64,000 nt of DNA from DATFCK01 sp963728975 (GTDB taxonomy: Bacteria > Verrucomicrobiota > Verrucomicrobiia > Chthoniobacterales > UBA10450). Numbering within the stretch: the stretch's first letter is position 1; the number at the start of each line of letters is the position of its first letter. The stretch is from the NCBI GenBank assembly GCA_963728975.1, contig CAVSMF010000001.1, forward strand, positions 1,426,001 to 1,490,000. Reading direction: 5' to 3'. Under the pieces are notes generated by a model, which saw only the letters and a program-made list of their open reading frames with translations, had not been told where the DNA came from and did no database searches. This document shows, piece after piece, positions 10,401 through 17,831 of the stretch. The position numbers were made by a program, and so were the translations under genes.

Positions 10401-11101
10401 GCACCTCTCCGACGAATGTTTACTTCTCCGAGCTGGTCGATCTCACGGGGGTATTAGGGCAGCCGGGACTCGGTTACTTCTGGGAGCCTACCAATGCGCG
10501 GTCGGCGTCGCCTACCAACCGGGACACCAACAGCTTCAATAACAGCGTGATCACCATTCCAGTCGATGGCCTGGTCGGGACAGGATTTTCCTCCTTCCAA
10601 TACCAGGTGGTTACATTCGATCGGAATGGCAACGAAGTGGATGAGACCCCCGTGCTCTACTTTGACGCCGCCGCTCCCGGGCTCGATCCAACTCCGCCCG
10701 GCGCGCTCGAGCCGTTTTTCGTGAACGATCTGCCGACAACGAGCTTCGACGTCAACTATAACGGGACCAACTTCCAGTCTGATGGCGCCCGAGGCCTCTT
10801 AGTCGTGCACATGCACAACGGCACCGGCAAACACAGCGATGTAGTTGGATTCCACAAACCGCTCATCACCGACTTCAGTCCGACCAGCGGCCATGTTGGC
10901 GACTTCATTACTATTACCGGCTCCAATTTTGGTTCGGGAACACAGGTCACCTTCTTTAACAACCAGCCCGCAACCAGCGTGAACGTGCTTACCTCCACCA
11001 CCCTGGTAGCCCGGGTTCCCGCCGGAGCGGTCAGCGGCCCGATTCGCGTCTCCAACGCAGCCGGGTTCACGTTCAAGGGCGGCTTTACGGTATTGCCTTA
11101 A
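7415..11101 (+). CDS. Secreted subtilisin-like (S8) serine protease with PA insert and C-terminal IPT/TIG domain
   Basis: ATG 7415 begins a signal-peptide-like stretch (a basic start, then FFVRFFTAPFLFAIAFASP); an in-frame start at 7235 adds 60 residues with no signal character. Order of parts: Ala/Lys-rich helical propeptide (about 45-190), S8 catalytic domain with D227 (VADIDSG), H301 (CGGHGTGTAS) and S655 (NGTSSATPHVAG), a protease-associated insert (about 440-580; VLIDRGAVSFAIKAANAQAAGAIGI), Fn3-like linker regions, and a C-terminal IPT/TIG fold starting LITDFSPTSGHVGD. All three catalytic residues are present, so it should be active outside the cytoplasm. At 1228 residues it is in the range of large lactocepin/vacuolar-like subtilases. 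A PEP-CTERM gene follows within 43 bases and may be co-transcribed. Confidence 0.93.
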   Translation: MKSTHFRFRSPMGFFVRFFTAPFLFAIAFASPICRAADDTGSGSIRGASAADADAPLSRQKDVVVMVEMNAPPASAVYAEALQQAQAKVDAARNAALAKPNKKKSKKLLAKAAQATQISAAAARQVTNKVHQLDQTQKALLSNLTGSTIGGRILFRAQRAYNGIAMIVPRDKIAAIASLPGVKAVHPMHPKYRTAAFSDIDFLGVRSFWSKPPFGIHGENIKVADIDSGLDYIHTNFGGPGLSGYGIVTDHSSPTSAPNPFFPTPKVPGGYDFAGDNYDANSTSPANAPAPDPDPFDCGGHGTGTASLIAGYGVTNAGFTYSGTYDGTPDMNTLSIAPGMAPNARLYPLRVFGCGGSTDLVVEAIEWAMDPNGDGNFNDRLDVINMSLGANEGYADDPDDVAASNAAAVGILVCSAAGNAGDTYYVHSSPAAASGTLSCAATYNDQNGFIFDSSVTGNSPNLSGQNFAAIFAETSPHTSVTGDVVYAVPPIADTALTNAAQVAGHIVLIDRGAVSFAIKAANAQAAGAIGIIVANNGGDPIVQGSTGTVTVPDTMISTADGNTIKTAANFDATTGVPVNATNVTIAPDSGSVITSANAPGSLAGPGSPDTVPSYTSRGPRLPDSAIKPDISAPAEVTGVAAFGTGKLFANFNGTSSATPHVAGSMALLREAHPTWSVQELNALACSTATHDLATTVGGSTKIGVGRTGAGRIDLANAAAANVVAYNGTDPNLIGVSFGAVEVPADGSKTVTKSIKVVNKGMAPVTYDISYADSVAATGADFTLPSSITVPAGSTGMFNVTFTATGSLLRHERDLSTTTTQATSFGTFSRQYLTEKAGYAVLTPENSSEPTLRVALYAAPKPVSSMHATTAGVVPEADSGSFNVGLSGASVNTGASFPTDIVSYAKAFELQYAHPLAGSPNAPTDSNLIKYVGISTDWANRTQAEQDNFVPWVNFAIEDFGNATVPDFNGSDKEIFIDLDFDNVYDVAFFLTRLPNGTSPTNVYFSELVDLTGVLGQPGLGYFWEPTNARSASPTNRDTNSFNNSVITIPVDGLVGTGFSSFQYQVVTFDRNGNEVDETPVLYFDAAAPGLDPTPPGALEPFFVNDLPTTSFDVNYNGTNFQSDGARGLLVVHMHNGTGKHSDVVGFHKPLITDFSPTSGHVGDFITITGSNFGSGTQVTFFNNQPATSVNVLTSTTLVARVPAGAVSGPIRVSNAAGFTFKGGFTVLP

Positions 11102-11144
11102 TTTGAAGCAGAGAAAGATCAACCAACACCAAGGGTCCGAAATT

Positions 11145-11903
11145 ATGAAACTAATGAATCGTGGTCTGGCGTTCACAATTTTGTGCGCCGTCGTTTTGTT
11201 GTTCGCGCCGCGCGGTTATTCCGCCGGAAGAGTGACAGGATTCGAGTCGGGTGATCCGCCCATTGCGCATACAGTCGGCGATGCGGGCGCCGTTGGCTCT
11301 TTCGAAAGCGTTGCCCCGGTCGAACTGGATCAGCAATTCCTGATTACTACGATCTCCTCGATGGATGGGGACATGCTCAGCCCCATTTTCGGAGATGCGG
11401 GGTTGAACAATTCGCTGCAAACCCTCTTTTTCGGAACCGCTCTGCCGGGGCAGGAAGGATCCGGTTTGCTCGTCCCCTTTACCGTAACGACAGGCGACGC
11501 CTTTCTCACCTTCAACTATGATTTCCTGACCAATGAGAATGGACCGGGATATCACAACGACATCGCTTTTTACGCTCTTTTTAGCGACAGCACAAACCTT
11601 CTCGGAAGTTACACTCGCATTATCGATGCCTCCACCGCCGCGCCGCTCAGCCCGTTGTCCAACGGACCTTTTGTCCTTCATACCGGATACAACTCCTACT
11701 CCATCGATGTCTCCGGGCTCGCCCCGGGAAACTACAACCTCGGAATCGGGGTTGAAGATGTGATGACGGTGGATAACCCTTCCGGGCTGCTGATCGACAA
11801 TGTCCAGATTCTGGCTGCCGTGCCGGAACCGTCGGTGGCCGCCCTGACCATTGCCGGAGCGCTGTTGTTATTGGTCATCCGCAGCCGGCTCAAGAGCTTC
11901 TGA
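11145..11903 (+). CDS. PEP-CTERM sorting-domain protein
   Basis: ATG 11145 has an AAGGG ribosome site and opens a signal peptide (MKLMNRGLAFTILCAVVLLF). The frame from 11103 only adds 14 residues. The 252-residue product has a beta-rich body with no named fold, in which alternating hydrophobic segments such as LTFNYDFLTNENG resemble the carbohydrate- or choice-of-anchor-type domains seen in other PEP-CTERM proteins. It ends with VPEPSVAALTIAGALLLLV followed by an Arg/Lys cluster, the classic PEP-CTERM tripartite tail, which exosortase recognises in exopolysaccharide producers. No exosortase gene is in this window. The likely fate is export and attachment to or release into the surface matrix. 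Confidence 0.85.
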   Translation: MKLMNRGLAFTILCAVVLLFAPRGYSAGRVTGFESGDPPIAHTVGDAGAVGSFESVAPVELDQQFLITTISSMDGDMLSPIFGDAGLNNSLQTLFFGTALPGQEGSGLLVPFTVTTGDAFLTFNYDFLTNENGPGYHNDIAFYALFSDSTNLLGSYTRIIDASTAAPLSPLSNGPFVLHTGYNSYSIDVSGLAPGNYNLGIGVEDVMTVDNPSGLLIDNVQILAAVPEPSVAALTIAGALLLLVIRSRLKSF

Positions 11904-11922
11904 ACGACCCGGTTGGTCGTTC
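11902..11922 (+). terminator. Hairpin immediately after the PEP-CTERM gene
   Basis: GAACGACC (11902-11909) pairs with GGTCGTTC (11915-11922) across a five-base loop, starting inside the stop codon. There is no T-run, so it may be a weak or Rho-assisted terminator or an mRNA 3' stabiliser. Confidence 0.4.
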
Positions 11923-12139
11923 TGTCAGACTGCCAACTCCGTCGCGGCTCGCCCTCAGGGAAGTGATCTGAATCACACCGGAGCGGCCCGGAGCCGCGGC
12001 AGCCAGCCTGCATCCAGCCGGGATAACGATTGCGCTCTGCGGGGTTCGACTAATCGCAGTTCAGAATAATTCAATGGGTTGACGACAGCAGGGGCCCGGA
12101 GCATATTCGCGGCTCCTCGCCCCTCGCGAACCGGTTCCG

Positions 12140-13960
12140 ATGGATAAGATCCGCAACATCGCCATTATTGCGCACGTTGATCACGGCAAGACAACGCTGG
12201 TCGATCAACTGCTGCGCCAGTCGGGCACCTTTCGCGCTAACCAGAAGGTCGATGAGCGGGTAATGGATTCAATGGATCTGGAGCGCGAGAAAGGGATCAC
12301 GATCCGGGCGAAGAATGCCGCCTTTCAGTGGAACGGCTACCGGATTAACATCGTGGATACGCCGGGGCACGCTGATTTTGGCGGCGAAGTCGAGCGGATC
12401 ATGAAGATGGTGGATGGCGTCCTCCTGGTGGTCGATGCCCACGATGGTCCCCAGGCCCAAACCCGTTTTGTTTTGCGCAAAGCGCTGGAGAACCAGGCCC
12501 AGCCGATCGTGGTCATTAACAAGATCGACCGCGAGAATGCCCAGCCGCACCAGGTTCTGGACAGAGTGTTCGATCTTTTTGTCGAGCTGAAAGCCACCGA
12601 TAAACAACTCGATTTTCCAATTATCTACGCCAGCGCCAAAAACGGTTTTGCCCGCCGTGAGCTCCATGACTCCAGCGATGACATGACCCCCCTTTTTGAC
12701 GCCATTGTCAGGCACATTCCGCCTCCAGCAGTCTCGAAGGAGCCGTTTTTTCAAATGCTGGTGTCGAATCTTCACTACAGCGATTACCTGGGGCGGATCG
12801 CACTGGGCCGGATTGTCAGCGGCCGCGTCAGCGTGGGCGATTCAATCGTCTGCATCCATCGCAACGGGAACCGGGAAAGCGCCGCCGTCACCGCTCTGTT
12901 TACCTATTCCGGCCTGGATCGCATCGAGATCAAGCACGCCAGCGCCGGCGACATCGTCGGGTTGAGCGGATTTACTGAAATTTACATCGGCGAGACCTTG
13001 ACCGATCGGGAGGAACGCGCTCCGCTCCAATTTGTGGAAATCGATCCGCCGACAATCCGGATGCGGATTCTGGTTAACGATTCTCCGTTTGCCGGCCGGG
13101 AAGGGAAATTTGTGACCGCGCGCCACATTCGCGAACGTTTGGTCCGGGAAACGCGGGGCAACGTTTCTTTGCAAATGAACGACACCGAAACGGCGGGCGC
13201 ATTTGAAATTCACGCCCGGGGCGAAATGCAAATCGCCATCCTGGTCGAGGAGATGCGGCGCGAAGGCTACGAACTGATGATCTCGCGCCCCGAAGTCATT
13301 TTTCAGCGCGACAAGATGGGCAATCTGCTCGAGCCGATTGAAAATCTCTACGTCGACGTGCCGGAGGAGAATCTGGGCGATGTCATGCAGACCCTGGCCG
13401 GCCGCAGAGGCGAGGTGACTAATGTCGCCCATCATGCCGGGCGAGTTTCGCTGGAGGCGGTGATTCCCACCCGCGGTTTGATTGGATTCGAGACCGAGCT
13501 CGTCAATCTGACCCGGGGAGAAGGCGTTATCAGTCACTTGTTCAGGGAATATGCGCCTTTCAAGGGAGAGATCGCCGGACGCAACCGGGGGGTAATGGTC
13601 TCGATGGAAAACGGAACCAGCACTGGTTATGCGTTGAACAATATTCAGGAACGGGGCCGGCTGTTTGTTTCACCCGGAGAAAACATTTATGCCGGCATGA
13701 TCGTCGGGGAGAATTCGCGCCCGGAAGATCTTCCGGTTAATCCTTGCAAGGCCAAACACCTGACCAATATGCGCAGCCAGGGCGACGGCAAAGGGATTCA
13801 ATTGGAAGCCCCATTGCAAATGAGCCTGGAGCGCGTGGTCGAATATATCGGCCCGGACGAACTGGTGGAAGCGACCCCGAAATCGCTCCGGCTAAGGAAA
13901 CGGATCCTCGACGCAACGGCGCGAAAGCGGGCGGTGGCCGTAGAAGTCGCCGCCTCCTAG
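12140..13960 (+). CDS. typA: Ribosome-associated GTPase TypA/BipA
   Basis: A translational GTPase of the EF-G superfamily that assists ribosome assembly and stress adaptation in the cytosol. The 606 residues are the usual family length. Visible GTPase motifs are G1 AHVDHGKTTLVDQLL (about residues 11-25), G2 region EREKGITI, G3 DTPGHADFGGEVER and G4 NKIDREN. The C-terminal BipA-specific part includes RGLIGFETE and GENSRPEDLPVNPCKAKHLTNMRS. The gene stands between two intergenic regions of over 200 bases and looks monocistronic. The frame is undamaged. Confidence 0.97.
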   Translation: MDKIRNIAIIAHVDHGKTTLVDQLLRQSGTFRANQKVDERVMDSMDLEREKGITIRAKNAAFQWNGYRINIVDTPGHADFGGEVERIMKMVDGVLLVVDAHDGPQAQTRFVLRKALENQAQPIVVINKIDRENAQPHQVLDRVFDLFVELKATDKQLDFPIIYASAKNGFARRELHDSSDDMTPLFDAIVRHIPPPAVSKEPFFQMLVSNLHYSDYLGRIALGRIVSGRVSVGDSIVCIHRNGNRESAAVTALFTYSGLDRIEIKHASAGDIVGLSGFTEIYIGETLTDREERAPLQFVEIDPPTIRMRILVNDSPFAGREGKFVTARHIRERLVRETRGNVSLQMNDTETAGAFEIHARGEMQIAILVEEMRREGYELMISRPEVIFQRDKMGNLLEPIENLYVDVPEENLGDVMQTLAGRRGEVTNVAHHAGRVSLEAVIPTRGLIGFETELVNLTRGEGVISHLFREYAPFKGEIAGRNRGVMVSMENGTSTGYALNNIQERGRLFVSPGENIYAGMIVGENSRPEDLPVNPCKAKHLTNMRSQGDGKGIQLEAPLQMSLERVVEYIGPDELVEATPKSLRLRKRILDATARKRAVAVEVAAS

Positions 13961-13989
13961 GCCCATCCCAGGGCTGGTCGGATGGGACT

Positions 13990-14087
13990 GTAGGCCGTAG
14001 GCCGTCTGTGCCAGACGGCGAACCGACCAATTGTAGGCCGTCTGTGTCAGAGGGCAGGATTCCACGGAGGCGTTTCACAGAAACGCC
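13990..14087. repeat. Array of three small hairpin repeats
   Basis: Three short near-perfect palindromes follow typA: 14001-14019 (GCCGTCTG stem, loop TGC), 14037-14055 (the same unit with one stem mismatch) and 14069-14087 (GGCGTTTC stem, loop ACA). The first two share the lead-in TGTAGGCCGTCTGTG, so they are copies of one unit; the third is a different sequence with the same 8-3-8 design. They look like REP-like intergenic repeats. This is the main content of the 292-base gap between typA and yebC. They could also act as transcription or mRNA-end signals. Confidence 0.65.
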
Positions 14088-14252
14088 CTGCAAAAGCGCA
14101 GCCGGTTGGTTTGACAAACCGCGCCCAATGCGGTTGAATAAGCGCGTTAGTTTGCCTTCTCGATAAGATTTCCTTTCGAGCCACCGCAGTTTCTCGATCG
14201 CTCTCAAAGAAGATCCTGTCCGGCAGCTTTTATCATTACGTTTTCCGATCTC

Positions 14253-15008
14253 ATGGCGGGACACAGCAAATGGTCCAAGGTGAAGCGCTTTAAGGGCGCT
14301 ATCGACGCGAAACGCGGGAAGCTTTTCAGCAAGCTGTCGAAGGAAATCACCATTGCAGCCAAAACCGGCGGCGGCGATCCCAGCGGCAACCCCCGTTTAC
14401 GAAGCGCCATCCAGGCTGCCCGCGCCCAGAGCATGCCCAACGACAATATCGAACGCGCGGTTAAACGCGGCACCGGCGAGGGGAACGAGGGCGTTCACTT
14501 TGAGGAAATCGTCTACGAAGGGTATGGCCCGGGCGGGGTCGCCCTGATTGTCGAGGCCGCGACCGATAACAAGAACCGGACGGCTGCCGAGGTTCGTAGT
14601 ATTTTTACGAAAAACGAGGGCAATTTGGCGGCCTCCGGCAGCGTTTCCTACATGTTTCACAAAAAAGGGCAAATCAGCGTTCCCCGCAGTTCCATTGACG
14701 AAAATCGAATCTTTGAGATCGCTTTGGAGGCCGGCGCTGAGGAGTTGACAACCGAGGAAGATGCGTATCTTATAGTGACTTCCCACGATCAGCTATACGC
14801 CGTAGCTGAAGCGCTCAAACAAGCGGGCGTAACCACCGATGGGCAAAAGTTTACGTTTATTCCCGATACGACTGTTTCGGTCGCCGACGAGATCGTGGCG
14901 CGCCAGGTGTTGCGGCTGTGCGACGCGCTCGAAGACGACGATGACGTGCAAAACGTCTACTCAAATTTAGACATACCCGACGAACTGCTGGCGAAGTTGC
15001 CGGCCTGA
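14253..15008 (+). CDS. yebC: YebC/PmpR family protein (TACO1-like)
   Basis: A 251-residue member of the widespread YebC/PmpR/TACO1 family, annotated historically as transcriptional regulators and more recently linked to translation of proline-rich or stalling sequences. Signature segments are MAGHSKWSKVKRFKGAIDAKRGKLF at the start (first 20 residues are nearly invariant), NPRLRSAIQAARAQSMPNDNI, the glycine-rich EGYGPGGVALIVEA, and the acidic C-terminal LEDDDDVQNVYSN. The length and all three domain signatures are normal. The ATG at 14253 fits the invariant MAGHSKW start. It is followed by rho after a 60-base gap on the same strand. Confidence 0.96.
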   Translation: MAGHSKWSKVKRFKGAIDAKRGKLFSKLSKEITIAAKTGGGDPSGNPRLRSAIQAARAQSMPNDNIERAVKRGTGEGNEGVHFEEIVYEGYGPGGVALIVEAATDNKNRTAAEVRSIFTKNEGNLAASGSVSYMFHKKGQISVPRSSIDENRIFEIALEAGAEELTTEEDAYLIVTSHDQLYAVAEALKQAGVTTDGQKFTFIPDTTVSVADEIVARQVLRLCDALEDDDDVQNVYSNLDIPDELLAKLPA

Positions 15009-15068
15009 ATATTTTATCGCTGCTGACGGCGCCATCCCCGATCGACAGCGCCTCACACTCACGAACTT

Positions 15069-16433
15069 ATGGAGCAAGAAAACGAGAACCAGCCTCCACC
15101 GCTGGAAACCCAATCCGCCCCGCCGGAACAACGGCGCCGTCGTTCACGCCGCGGCTATGGTCGCCGCCGCTATTACAATCGGGGAAACCGCAATGACAAT
15201 TTTGACGCCTCCCGCCCCGAAAACTCGGGCTCGGATCATTCCGGGACCGGCGACAACGCCGGCGGCGGCGTAGAAGTCAGCGACCGGCCAGTGACGGCTG
15301 AAACGGAAAACGGCGAGCAAACCCAGGCCGAACCCGAATTCGGCGAAGGAATTATCGAAATCTCGGGTAAAGGTTTTGGTTTTCTTCGGGACCCGAAACG
15401 GAATTTTGTCCAGACACCACAGGATATTTTCGTCACGCCCGAAATCGTCCGGCGATTTGGCCTGCGCGATGGCATGTGGATATGCGGTGAAACCCGCCGG
15501 GGAAGTCGCGGCCCGCAGTTGACCAAACTCTCGACCATCAACGGGGGGGATCCGGCCAAATATCAGGGGCTGCGGCCATTTGAAGAGCTGACCACCATCA
15601 ACCCAAACAAGCGGATCAAGCTCGAGACCGTCCCCGAGCGTTACACCACCCGGATCATGGATTTGATGACGCCGCTCGGCATGGGCCAGCGTGGCTTGAT
15701 CGTGGCGCCGCCGCGGACGGGTAAGACTACCCTCCTGCATCACATTGCCGATGCCGTGGTGAAGAATCACGCGGAAATTAAATTGATCATTCTTCTGGTC
15801 GATGAACGGCCGGAGGAAGTGACCGATTTCAAGCGCTCCCATCCCAAGGCGGAGATCATCGCAAGTTCCAACGATAGCGACATCAAAAGTCATACCCGCC
15901 TCGCCCAACTCGCGATCGAGCGGGCCAAGCGCCTGGTCGAAGCCGGGGAGCACGTCTTTATTTTGCTCGACTCGATTACTCGTACCGCCAGGGCGTTTAA
16001 CAACGCCATGTCCAGCGGCGGTCGCACCATGAGCGGAGGTATCGATGCCCGGGCCATGGAAATTCCGCGCAAAATTTTCGCTGCGGCCCGCAATACCGAG
16101 GAAGCTGGATCCCTTACCATTGTAGCCACGGCTTTGATCGAGACCGGCAGCCGGATGGACGAGCTGATCTTCCAGGAGTTCAAGGGAACCGGAAACATGG
16201 AAATGGTGCTGGACCGCAAAATCAGCGATCAGCGCATCTATCCCGCGATCGACATTTTTCTGTCTGGAACACGGCGCGAGGAATTGCTGCTCCAGGCATG
16301 GGAGCTGGAGAAAATCAATTTGATTCGACGCGGCCTGGCAGGGCATAAGCCGGAAGAGGCGATTCAACGGCTCCTGATGTTCGTGAAGAAGTTTCCGACC
16401 AACACCCAGATGCTGAAGGAAATTCCCGGCTGA
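15069..16433 (+). CDS. rho: Transcription termination factor Rho
   Basis: The hexameric RNA-dependent ATPase that ends transcription at Rho-dependent sites. The 454-residue protein has an N-terminal extension of about 90 residues that is Pro/Gln-rich, then Arg-rich (RRRRSRRGYGRRRYYN) and then Asn/Gly/Glu-rich. It takes the place of the compact E. coli N terminus; similar basic inserts occur in Rho of other GC-rich phyla. The RNA-binding cold-shock part follows (KGFGFLRDP), then Walker A APPRTGKTTLL, Walker B ILLVDERPEEVTDF, the Q-loop/R-loop segment around SSGGRTMSGGIDA, and the C-terminal GTRREELLL. All catalytic features are intact. Confidence 0.97.
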   Translation: MEQENENQPPPLETQSAPPEQRRRRSRRGYGRRRYYNRGNRNDNFDASRPENSGSDHSGTGDNAGGGVEVSDRPVTAETENGEQTQAEPEFGEGIIEISGKGFGFLRDPKRNFVQTPQDIFVTPEIVRRFGLRDGMWICGETRRGSRGPQLTKLSTINGGDPAKYQGLRPFEELTTINPNKRIKLETVPERYTTRIMDLMTPLGMGQRGLIVAPPRTGKTTLLHHIADAVVKNHAEIKLIILLVDERPEEVTDFKRSHPKAEIIASSNDSDIKSHTRLAQLAIERAKRLVEAGEHVFILLDSITRTARAFNNAMSSGGRTMSGGIDARAMEIPRKIFAAARNTEEAGSLTIVATALIETGSRMDELIFQEFKGTGNMEMVLDRKISDQRIYPAIDIFLSGTRREELLLQAWELEKINLIRRGLAGHKPEEAIQRLLMFVKKFPTNTQMLKEIPG

Positions 16434-16503
16434 CCTTCGTGGGCCGCTGTTTTGCACAGTGGGACGGAAGAGATCGCACTTGTCGGCAACCGGGAACGCG
16501 GTC

Positions 16504-17319
16504 ATGGAATCGATGGGCGGCTCCAAAAATTCCCGGAAAGTTGCCGGCCAACACCGGGGCAGCGGCTATGAACTGAGCACTCCGACAATTCACAAGGCCG
16601 TGCTGCTCGCGATCGAGCGGGCCCGGCCCCCCGCCGGAATTGACGGAGATTATCTCGACATCGGAAGCGGCAGAGGAGAGCTCCTTTCTCTGCTAAGCGC
16701 GCGTTATCCCGGTCTTCGTTTGTTCGCTTGTGATTACACCGATCAGTTGATGAAGAAACCGGGGCAGAAGGTGGAAGTCGTCGATCTCAATCGAGAACCG
16801 CTTCCCTTTCCGGAAAACCATTTCGGCCTCGTAACCTGTATCGAAACGATCGAGCACCTCGAGAATTATTGGATGGTAATTCGAGAAATTTACCGGGTTT
16901 TGCGGCCGGGCGGGGTGGTGGTTTTTTCGACTCCAAATATATTGAACCTGAGATCGCGCCTGCGCTTCTTGTCGACAGGTTTTTATAACCTGTTTGGTCC
17001 GGTCATGCCCGCTGAGAGCGACGTGCAGAGTCCGCGCGGACATATCACTCCTGTCAGCTGGTTCTATCTGGCTAACGCTTTATTGAGCGTCGGTTTTGAA
17101 AATCTCAGAGCAACGGTAGACAAATATCAGCGCCGTTCCTTTTTCTCTCTTCCTTTTCTGCTCGGACCGATCCGCTGGAGCAACCGGTTCGCCCTCCGCC
17201 GTGAAGTGAAGAAGTATCATTCGTTGGATCAGCGCAATTTGCCGACGGTGCGGGCCATGAATTCGATCGATCTCCTGCTCGGGCGCACTTTGATCGTCAC
17301 AGCCGGGAAACCGCGATGA
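16504..17319 (+). CDS. Class I SAM-dependent methyltransferase
   Basis: A 271-residue protein from ATG 16504; an in-frame GTG at 16459 is possible but has no better ribosome site. It has the Rossmann methyltransferase motif I DIGSGRGELLSLL, an acidic residue at the end of strand 2 (FACDYTD), and motif IV-like LVTCIETIEHLENY followed by LRPGGVVVFSTPN, as in Methyltransf_11/23 enzymes. The substrate is not evident. A Tyr/Arg-rich C-terminal part with YQRRSFFSLPFLLGP may be a membrane-proximal or substrate lid region. Its last codon overlaps the start of the DUF4112 gene (ATGA), so the two are translationally coupled. Confidence 0.85.
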   Translation: MESMGGSKNSRKVAGQHRGSGYELSTPTIHKAVLLAIERARPPAGIDGDYLDIGSGRGELLSLLSARYPGLRLFACDYTDQLMKKPGQKVEVVDLNREPLPFPENHFGLVTCIETIEHLENYWMVIREIYRVLRPGGVVVFSTPNILNLRSRLRFLSTGFYNLFGPVMPAESDVQSPRGHITPVSWFYLANALLSVGFENLRATVDKYQRRSFFSLPFLLGPIRWSNRFALRREVKKYHSLDQRNLPTVRAMNSIDLLLGRTLIVTAGKPR

Positions 17320-17831
17320 AAACCGAGGAAGTGGAATGGGAAGTTTTACCCCCCGAAGAAGAAAAGAAACGCGGCCAACTGGAGCCGCTTTTCAAATGGC
17401 TGGCAGTGGTCATGGATGAATTTCTGCGGTTTCCCGGGACCAGATTTCGCTTTGGTCTCGATCCCCTGATCGGTCTTCTTCCCGGATTTGGCGATATTGC
17501 TTCGGCTCTGGTGTCCGCCCTGACCCTGATTTATGCCGCCCGCTGCGGTCTTCCCAGGATCCTGCTCGCCCGCATGTCGCTGAACATCTTTATCAACGAA
17601 TTCGTCGGCATTATTCCCGGCATCGGCGATGCCTTCTCGTTCTGGTTCAAGTCGAATGTCCGCAATTACCGGCTCCTTCAGGAACACCTCGAAACTCCCG
17701 GGCAATCCCGCAAAAGCGATTGGGTTTTTGTGAGCATCGTGCTCGGCTTCCTCGTTCTGCTCGTCGGCGCGGGGCTTATCGCTAGTTTTTTTGTTCTGCG
17801 AGCGATGGCGAGAATGGTTGCTCAGGCGTAA
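17316..17831 (+). CDS. DUF4112 membrane protein
   Basis: A 171-residue protein of the DUF4112 family, whose function is unknown. The signature is visible: LDPLIGLLPGFGDIAS near residues 48-63 and IPGIGDAFSFWFKSN near residues 105-120, two related loops each followed by a hydrophobic segment. A C-terminal membrane helix (FVSIVLGFLVLLVGAGLIASF) ends the protein. It is coupled to the upstream methyltransferase by a four-base ATGA overlap. Its last 50 bases overlap the 3' end of glnE on the other strand, so the two genes converge and interlock. Confidence 0.9.
   Translation: MKTEEVEWEVLPPEEEKKRGQLEPLFKWLAVVMDEFLRFPGTRFRFGLDPLIGLLPGFGDIASALVSALTLIYAARCGLPRILLARMSLNIFINEFVGIIPGIGDAFSFWFKSNVRNYRLLQEHLETPGQSRKSDWVFVSIVLGFLVLLVGAGLIASFFVLRAMARMVAQA

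Noticed and set aside
13744..14166. Plus-strand frame overlapping the end of typA and the hairpin array
   Set aside because: Most of it is typA in another frame, and the rest translates the repeats.
15144..16526. 460-codon open frame on the minus strand opposite rho
   Set aside because: Same reason: rho is unambiguous and the antisense frame has no family signature.
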